Translations under genes and position numbers: made by a program
Notes under the pieces: model-generated
Database searches by the model: none
What the model saw: only the letters and a program-made list of their open reading frames with translations
What the model was told of the DNA's origin: nothing
Source: Methylomonas rhizoryzae
GTDB lineage: Bacteria; Pseudomonadota; Gammaproteobacteria; Methylococcales; Methylomonadaceae
Direction of reading: 5' to 3'
Length of the DNA: 64,000 bases
NCBI RefSeq assembly: GCF_008632455.1
Contig: NZ_CP043929.1
Span: forward strand, 1,054,001 to 1,118,000
Shown: positions 59,951 through 64,000 of the stretch, one piece after another
Layout of the letters: each line of letters starts with the position of its first letter
Numbering within the stretch: position 1 is the first letter of the stretch

Positions 59951-62113
59951 TTAAACACTGAATACGTTCATCTCCTTCCAATGCTGGCTGAATACCATGT
60001 CCGAGTTGACGATATGCTTGCTCCAGCGCTCGATGAATTCCGGCACATCGCGTTGGCCCAATTGATCGTGTTGGATTTTTTTGTCTAATTCCATTAGCTT
60101 CTCCAACATCAGATTATGTTCCTTGGCGTGGTTCGAATAATGCGTGAAACCTGACTTTTTCATCAGCGCTTCTTCTTCGCCGAAATGTTCCTTGACGTGC
60201 TGGTAAAGCTCGAACATCAAGTCAAGCCGTTCGTCCTTGTTGCGGGCTACGCACAGTTTTTCGGCAATCTTGAAGAAGTCCTGGTGCTGATTGTCCACCC
60301 GTGGATCGCCCATGGCATAACAATCCTGCCACACGCAATGCGCCATGCTGCCGGGCAAGGCTTTGGACATTTCCGTGAGCTGCCGATGTTTGGCGAGGTA
60401 GTCCGCGGTCTTGTCGCAGCTTTTTTTAAATACGAATGCTTTACGGGCCTGGTGATAGGCGTCGCTGCCGTAAAAGTTGGCGTGCATCTGCGCCAGTTCG
60501 AATTTCCGGTACGCCGCCAACGGTTTGACGGCCTCGTTTCGGCAACGGATTGCGGCCTTTTCGGCCAACATTTTTTGCAGATTGGCCGGGTCGGCGATCA
60601 AGGTGTTGACTGAATGGCGGATTTGCGCGTCGAAGATCGCATGCTGCCGGTCGAGCACCTTGTCGACCATGCCCAGGTGCCAGGCCCGGCGTGCGCTGAG
60701 CGGCAGGCGCTGTTCGGTCAATTCGGCCGCGGTGGCGTGCCCCACCCGCTTCGGTAATAAATAGGTCCAATATTCGGAGCCGTACAACTCGCCCATGTTT
60801 TTGTAGTGCGGGTTGAAAACCACGCCGTCGCGAACGAACACCTTGTCCGGCGCCAGCGCCAATATCGCGCCGCCGGCGCCGGCGTTGCCGGCCACTGCGG
60901 CGACGGTGAGCTTGTCCATGGTGGTGATGATTTGCAGGATCAGGTCGTCGATGGCGTTGATGTTGTCCCAGGATTCGTCGGCCGGATTGGCCGCAGCCTC
61001 GATCCGGTTTAAATGAATGCCGTTGGACCAGAATTCGCCGCCGCCGGTCAGGACGATGGCTTTCACATCCAGCGTCGCCACGTGTTGATAAACCCGCAAC
61101 AGCAAGCGGCATTGTTCGGTGGACATGCCGCCGTTGTGAAACTGAAAATGTAAGTACGCGGCCTGGCCGGCGATTTCGTACCAGACTTCCTGCCAGGGAT
61201 AGTGTCGGCCTGGCCGGGTGTAATCGAGTTCGATGCGCTTGACGGATTTGCCGAACCAGCCGGACAGACCGGATTGCGGTTTCGGCAGCAAATCGGCCAA
61301 TGCGGTTGCCGCCGGCAGCTTGATCGCACTGGCATCGCCGGTTTTGGGTTTCAGGTGGCCGATCCAGATCGAGCCGTCCAGCGTGGCGCGGCAAATAGCG
61401 CCGTCGGCAACGGCGACGATCTCGCCGGGTTTGCCGCCGAAGCGCTCGCCGGCCGCGGCGTTGTATAAATAAAACGGCCGGCCGTACAGATCGTCCAGCA
61501 CGCCGGGACTGCCGTCGGCGGCGTGGATTCTGGCCAGGATTTCGGCGGTCGTGTGCCGGCACCAGTCAATGCGGCGATCGGCTTGTTTCATGGCCGGCCG
61601 CAGCCGGCCTTTGACGTCGGCCCGATTGTAGTCCAGCGGCTCCGGCCGAAAATGCGGCGAATCCAGATAGGTCATGGCTTCCCACAGGCAATCCACCGCG
61701 CACTGCGCTACCTCCCGATTGAATATGCTGCTCTTGCTGGCCCGGCGTAGCGGGAAACGTTTCGCCGCCCAAATCGCGCCGGCATCCATTTCCCGGTCGG
61801 CGGCCAGCAGCGTTACCCCCCATTCCGCTAGCCGTTCCTGAATCGCCCAGTCCAGCGACGACGGGCCGCGGTCGCCTTTGATGCCGGGATGCACGATCAG
61901 GCACAGATAGTTTCGGTAAAGCGCTTCCGGCAGGCGCCGGGTCAGATAGGGACACAGAATCAGATCCGGTTTGAACAATTCCACGCCTTCGATCAGTTGC
62001 GCCTCGTTGCCGAGATGCAATTCCACCGAAACGTCGTAACCGGCGTCGTCCAGTTCGGTGTAAAAGCGTTGAGTCAATCCCGAAAAGGCAGTTGAGATCA
62101 ATAAAATGCGCAT
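59951..62113 (-). CDS. hypX: HypX/HoxX CO-forming hydrogenase maturation protein fused to hemerythrin
   Basis: The N-terminal domain (about 1-270) is formyl-THF-hydrolase-like with HPGIKGDRGPSSLDWAI at 75-91. A crotonase-fold domain follows (about 290-570) with GGGEFWSNGIHL and NAGAGGAILALAPD. This is the HypX/HoxX pair that turns the formyl group of formyl-THF, through formyl-CoA, into CO for the NiFe-hydrogenase active site in aerobes. The last 130 residues form a bacteriohemerythrin with all iron ligands in place: DNQHQDFF, HVKEHFGEEE, HSNHAKEH-like HYSNHAKEHN, and HIVNSD. The total is 720 residues, about 130 more than normal HypX. No hydrogenase gene is in the window. The hemerythrin may supply or sense oxygen. 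Confidence 0.88.
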   Translation of the reverse strand: MRILLISTAFSGLTQRFYTELDDAGYDVSVELHLGNEAQLIEGVELFKPDLILCPYLTRRLPEALYRNYLCLIVHPGIKGDRGPSSLDWAIQERLAEWGVTLLAADREMDAGAIWAAKRFPLRRASKSSIFNREVAQCAVDCLWEAMTYLDSPHFRPEPLDYNRADVKGRLRPAMKQADRRIDWCRHTTAEILARIHAADGSPGVLDDLYGRPFYLYNAAAGERFGGKPGEIVAVADGAICRATLDGSIWIGHLKPKTGDASAIKLPAATALADLLPKPQSGLSGWFGKSVKRIELDYTRPGRHYPWQEVWYEIAGQAAYLHFQFHNGGMSTEQCRLLLRVYQHVATLDVKAIVLTGGGEFWSNGIHLNRIEAAANPADESWDNINAIDDLILQIITTMDKLTVAAVAGNAGAGGAILALAPDKVFVRDGVVFNPHYKNMGELYGSEYWTYLLPKRVGHATAAELTEQRLPLSARRAWHLGMVDKVLDRQHAIFDAQIRHSVNTLIADPANLQKMLAEKAAIRCRNEAVKPLAAYRKFELAQMHANFYGSDAYHQARKAFVFKKSCDKTADYLAKHRQLTEMSKALPGSMAHCVWQDCYAMGDPRVDNQHQDFFKIAEKLCVARNKDERLDLMFELYQHVKEHFGEEEALMKKSGFTHYSNHAKEHNLMLEKLMELDKKIQHDQLGQRDVPEFIERWSKHIVNSDMVFSQHWKEMNVFSV

Positions 62114-62280
62114 AACGGTTCTCCTTGCTGTCGTTACTGCCGGACAAAGCGGCGGCCTGCCCGGCCGGCGGTATCGCCGCGGTTATTGGGGGGAACTTCG
62201 CACCGGCCGATAGCGCACCGGGCGCGAACGGAATCGGACGGCTAACGTCCGCCCTGTTGCCGGGCCTTATCCGGGCTTGG

Positions 62281-63309
62281 TCAATGCAGGGATGTGGCTT
62301 GACTGAATCGCTGTCGATAGTTTTGCGGATTGACGCCTAACTGGCGGAGGAAGGTGCGCCGCATCCGCTCCGGGTCCTTGAAGCCGGTCTTATCGGCGAC
62401 GCTTTCGATGGAGAGTTCGGTAGTTTCCAGAAAATGCCGGGCTTGGTCGATGCGGGCGGTTTCGACGAACTTGGCCGGGGTCATGCCGGTTTCGTTCAGA
62501 AACACCCGGGCGAAATTGCGCGGACTCATCGCCAAACGTTCCGCCATCGCTTCCACTTTCAGATCGGTATGCAAATTGGCGACAATCCAGGATTGCAATT
62601 CGCGCAAGTCGGTGCGTTGGAACGCTTCGTTGGATAAATAACTGCTGAACTGGGATTGGCCGCCCGGCCGTTTCAGAAACACGACCAGGAAGCGGGCGAC
62701 ATATAGCGCCAAATCGCGGCCCCAGTCTTCCTCGAGCATGGCCAGCGCCAGATCGATGCCGGAGGTGATGCCGCCGGAGGTGAAAATATGGCCGTGTTTG
62801 ATGAAAATCCGGTCGGCTTCGACCTGGATGTTCGGATAGCATTGCGCCAATTGCTGGCTGTAATGCCAGTGGGTGGTGGCAATCCGGCCGTCCAGCAGGC
62901 CGGCCTCGGCTAACAAAAAGGCGCCGGTACACACCGAGGCGATGCGTCGGACCTTAGGCGCCATAGCGGCGATCCAGTCCAACAGTTCCCGGTTGTGCAC
63001 TTCCCGCGAAATGTCCCCGCCCGGAATCAGCAAGGTGTCGTATTGGGCCGAACTATCGCCGTAAATGTCTTCGGCGACGACTTGCAGGCCGGACATGGTC
63101 GCTACCGGCCCGGGGCTGCTACCCAACAGCTTGATCGTGTAAATCGGCTCGCAGTCGATACCGTGTTGGCCCAAGCCGAGATTGGCGAAGTTGAACACTT
63201 CGAACGGCCCGGTGATGTCCAGCGATTCCACGCCGGGAAACACGACGATGCCGATGGTGCGCGATTGGTATTTGAAGTTCTCCGGATGAGCAAAGCTAAA
63301 TGCCGTCAT
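62281..63309 (-). CDS. GlxA-family AraC regulator with DJ-1/PfpI domain
   Basis: The 342-residue protein has an N-terminal class I amidotransferase-like DJ-1/PfpI domain (VVFPGVESLDITGPFEVF; nucleophile-elbow Cys in ASVCTGAFLLAEAGLLDGR) and a C-terminal pair of AraC helix-turn-helix motifs (VEAMAERLAMSPRNFARVFLNETGMTPAKF). Proteins of this type usually activate catabolic genes for quaternary amines or amino acids. The target is unknown. It is separated from hypX by a 167-base gap on the same strand. Confidence 0.92.
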   Translation of the reverse strand: MTAFSFAHPENFKYQSRTIGIVVFPGVESLDITGPFEVFNFANLGLGQHGIDCEPIYTIKLLGSSPGPVATMSGLQVVAEDIYGDSSAQYDTLLIPGGDISREVHNRELLDWIAAMAPKVRRIASVCTGAFLLAEAGLLDGRIATTHWHYSQQLAQCYPNIQVEADRIFIKHGHIFTSGGITSGIDLALAMLEEDWGRDLALYVARFLVVFLKRPGGQSQFSSYLSNEAFQRTDLRELQSWIVANLHTDLKVEAMAERLAMSPRNFARVFLNETGMTPAKFVETARIDQARHFLETTELSIESVADKTGFKDPERMRRTFLRQLGVNPQNYRQRFSQATSLH

Positions 63310-63825
63310 GACATCTTCCCCCGTTAGCTGATCTCGTTGACAAGCCTACTCGCTCTGGCGAAGGATTCAATGACAACTTTCCCTCGTTTTCCGCCAAGAC
63401 GCATTGCGGCAGGAACGGCCGGGTCGAGCCGAGCTTCGGGACGGCTCGGGGTTGAGCCCAGTTTAGAACTCCCTATCAATCGAGCCGATCGCCATAGGCT
63501 GTCAGCTGCGATTGGCGAAAACCGACTCGGACGCGGCTGTTGATTTCGTCGCTGCCAATAGGAATTTGCTAATCGGAGCGGTCTTCGATCTATCGGTTTA
63601 ACGGTTTGGGCGCGTGACCGGATAGTTCCGATTTAAGTCGATTGCCGGAAACCTGCCGCGCCAATCGCTATACAATGATCTGCATCATTATTCCCGAGCG
63701 GACGCGGATAAGCCGGAACGGGCGTTTGTGCGCTCGGTTCCGGCGCTCCCGTACTTCGGTTGGCGTTCGTGTGGATAAAATGTTTCGTCTTCCATCGCCA
63801 AGCAGAAAAATCGACATAATCCTAA
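63310..63825. other. 516-base gap between glxA-like and radical SAM genes
   Basis: Short open frames (68 and 66 codons) occur but have no recognisable motif, signal peptide or ribosome site, and are not called. A perfect AATGAT-N4-ATCATT repeat at 63674-63689 lies next to a TATACAAT stretch and may belong to the promoter of the radical SAM gene. A precursor peptide for a RiPP maturase was sought here and not found. Confidence 0.4.
63674..63689. promoter_or_regulatory. 6-4-6 inverted repeat before the radical SAM gene
   Basis: AATGAT-CTGC-ATCATT is a perfect inverted repeat about 140 bases upstream of the start at 63826. It overlaps a TATACAAT sequence that could be a -10 region. It might be an operator for a metal or other regulator; none can be assigned. 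Confidence 0.3.
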
Positions 63826-64000
63826 ATGAAAACGTGGCTTAATCACTGGATGGCAGGTACGGCGGAGCGGGAAAACCGGGCGATGCCGGCCGGACCGTTT
63901 GTATTGGCGGACTTTACGCCGCGCCCGGCTACCCAGTTGCTGATACTGCAACCCACGCCGTTTTGCAATCTGGATTGCGACTATTGTTATTTGCCGCAGC
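63826..64000 (+). CDS. Radical SAM/SPASM peptide maturase, 5' part
   Basis: The frame from ATG 63826 runs off the window after 58 codons. It reads QLLILQPTPFCNLDCDYCYL, in which CNLDCDYC is the CX3CX2C cluster motif of radical SAM enzymes. The phrase QPTPFCN with CYLP resembles the GrrM/OscB cyclophane-forming maturases of the RiPP type. Assignment within the SPASM group needs the rest of the protein. No strong ribosome-binding site is visible, and ATG 63850 is an alternative start. Confidence 0.75.
   Translation, partial: MKTWLNHWMAGTAERENRAMPAGPFVLADFTPRPATQLLILQPTPFCNLDCDYCYLPQ

Noticed and set aside
63337..63842. Two short frames as possible RiPP precursors for the radical SAM enzyme
   Set aside because: They lack repeated core-like motifs and ribosome-binding sites, and their translations look like random GC-rich sequence.
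1..64000. CRISPR array, rRNA operon, prophage or replication origin
   Set aside because: No regularly spaced direct repeats, rRNA sequence, phage structural genes or DnaA-box cluster were seen.

Overview
The window is chromosomal DNA of a moderately GC-rich gammaproteobacterium. A complete pqqABCDE operon (PQQ is the cofactor of methanol dehydrogenases), many multiheme c-type cytochromes and gammaproteobacterial housekeeping gene orders (tsaD / rpsU-yqeY-dnaG-rpoD, folM-folK-folB) suggest an aerobic methanotroph of the Methylococcales, perhaps Methylomonas-like. No methane or methanol oxidation structural gene lies in the window, so the genus is an inference.

Layout. (1) 1-1301: 3' part of a decayed multiheme cytochrome gene. 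(2) 1486-13021: a TVP38-type membrane protein, a small membrane protein behind a Fur-box-like palindrome, then housekeeping genes: folM-like, folK, folB, plsY, tsaD, rpsU, yqeY, dnaG, rpoD, a CAU-anticodon tRNA, metK and ahcY. (3) 13102-27691, minus strand: a 13.6 kb block of tightly packed, often ATGA-overlapping genes. It holds seven multiheme cytochromes (51 CXXCH motifs plus CX3CH, CX4CH and CX7CH variants), an outer-membrane beta-barrel, a small Cys-rich protein, a NapH-like polyferredoxin and a CcmG-like thioredoxin, with a SAM methyltransferase behind it. This looks like a complete inner-membrane to outer-membrane electron conduit and is the most striking system here. (4) 28550-32428, divergent: a 1292-residue octaheme PKD-domain cytochrome, paralogous to the decayed gene at 1-1301, followed by a PKD-gene remnant. 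(5) 33107-37002: pqqA-B-C, a Uma2-family nuclease-like gene, pqqD and pqqE, with a visible promoter, a 16-bp palindrome at the predicted start site and an intra-operon terminator after pqqA. (6) 37018-39618: two tandem beta-propeller (PD40-like) secreted proteins. (7) 39932-49644: bioA-rsmE-CPBP protease, pyrD, thiO, an outer-membrane protein, an aldehyde dehydrogenase with a tautomerase, and a LysR regulator. (8) 49641-52300: a GST and then a graveyard of broken genes (RAYT transposase, Fic, DUF1778 antitoxin, IS3 and ISAs1 fragments). (9) 52318-58949: an RND efflux operon with a divergent TetR regulator and a likely operator. (10) 59124-64000: a HAD hydrolase, a HypX-type CO-forming hydrogenase maturation protein fused to a hemerythrin domain, a GlxA-type AraC regulator, and the start of a radical SAM maturase running off the end.

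How it works together. Regions 3 and 4 could carry electrons from the quinone pool (polyferredoxin and membrane-anchored octaheme) through periplasmic cytochromes and a porin-cytochrome complex to a large surface cytochrome. The CcmG-like protein would serve heme ligation for this load. metK, ahcY and the adjacent methyltransferase form a SAM-use group. Function statements rest on motif recognition by eye; no database search or structure prediction was run.
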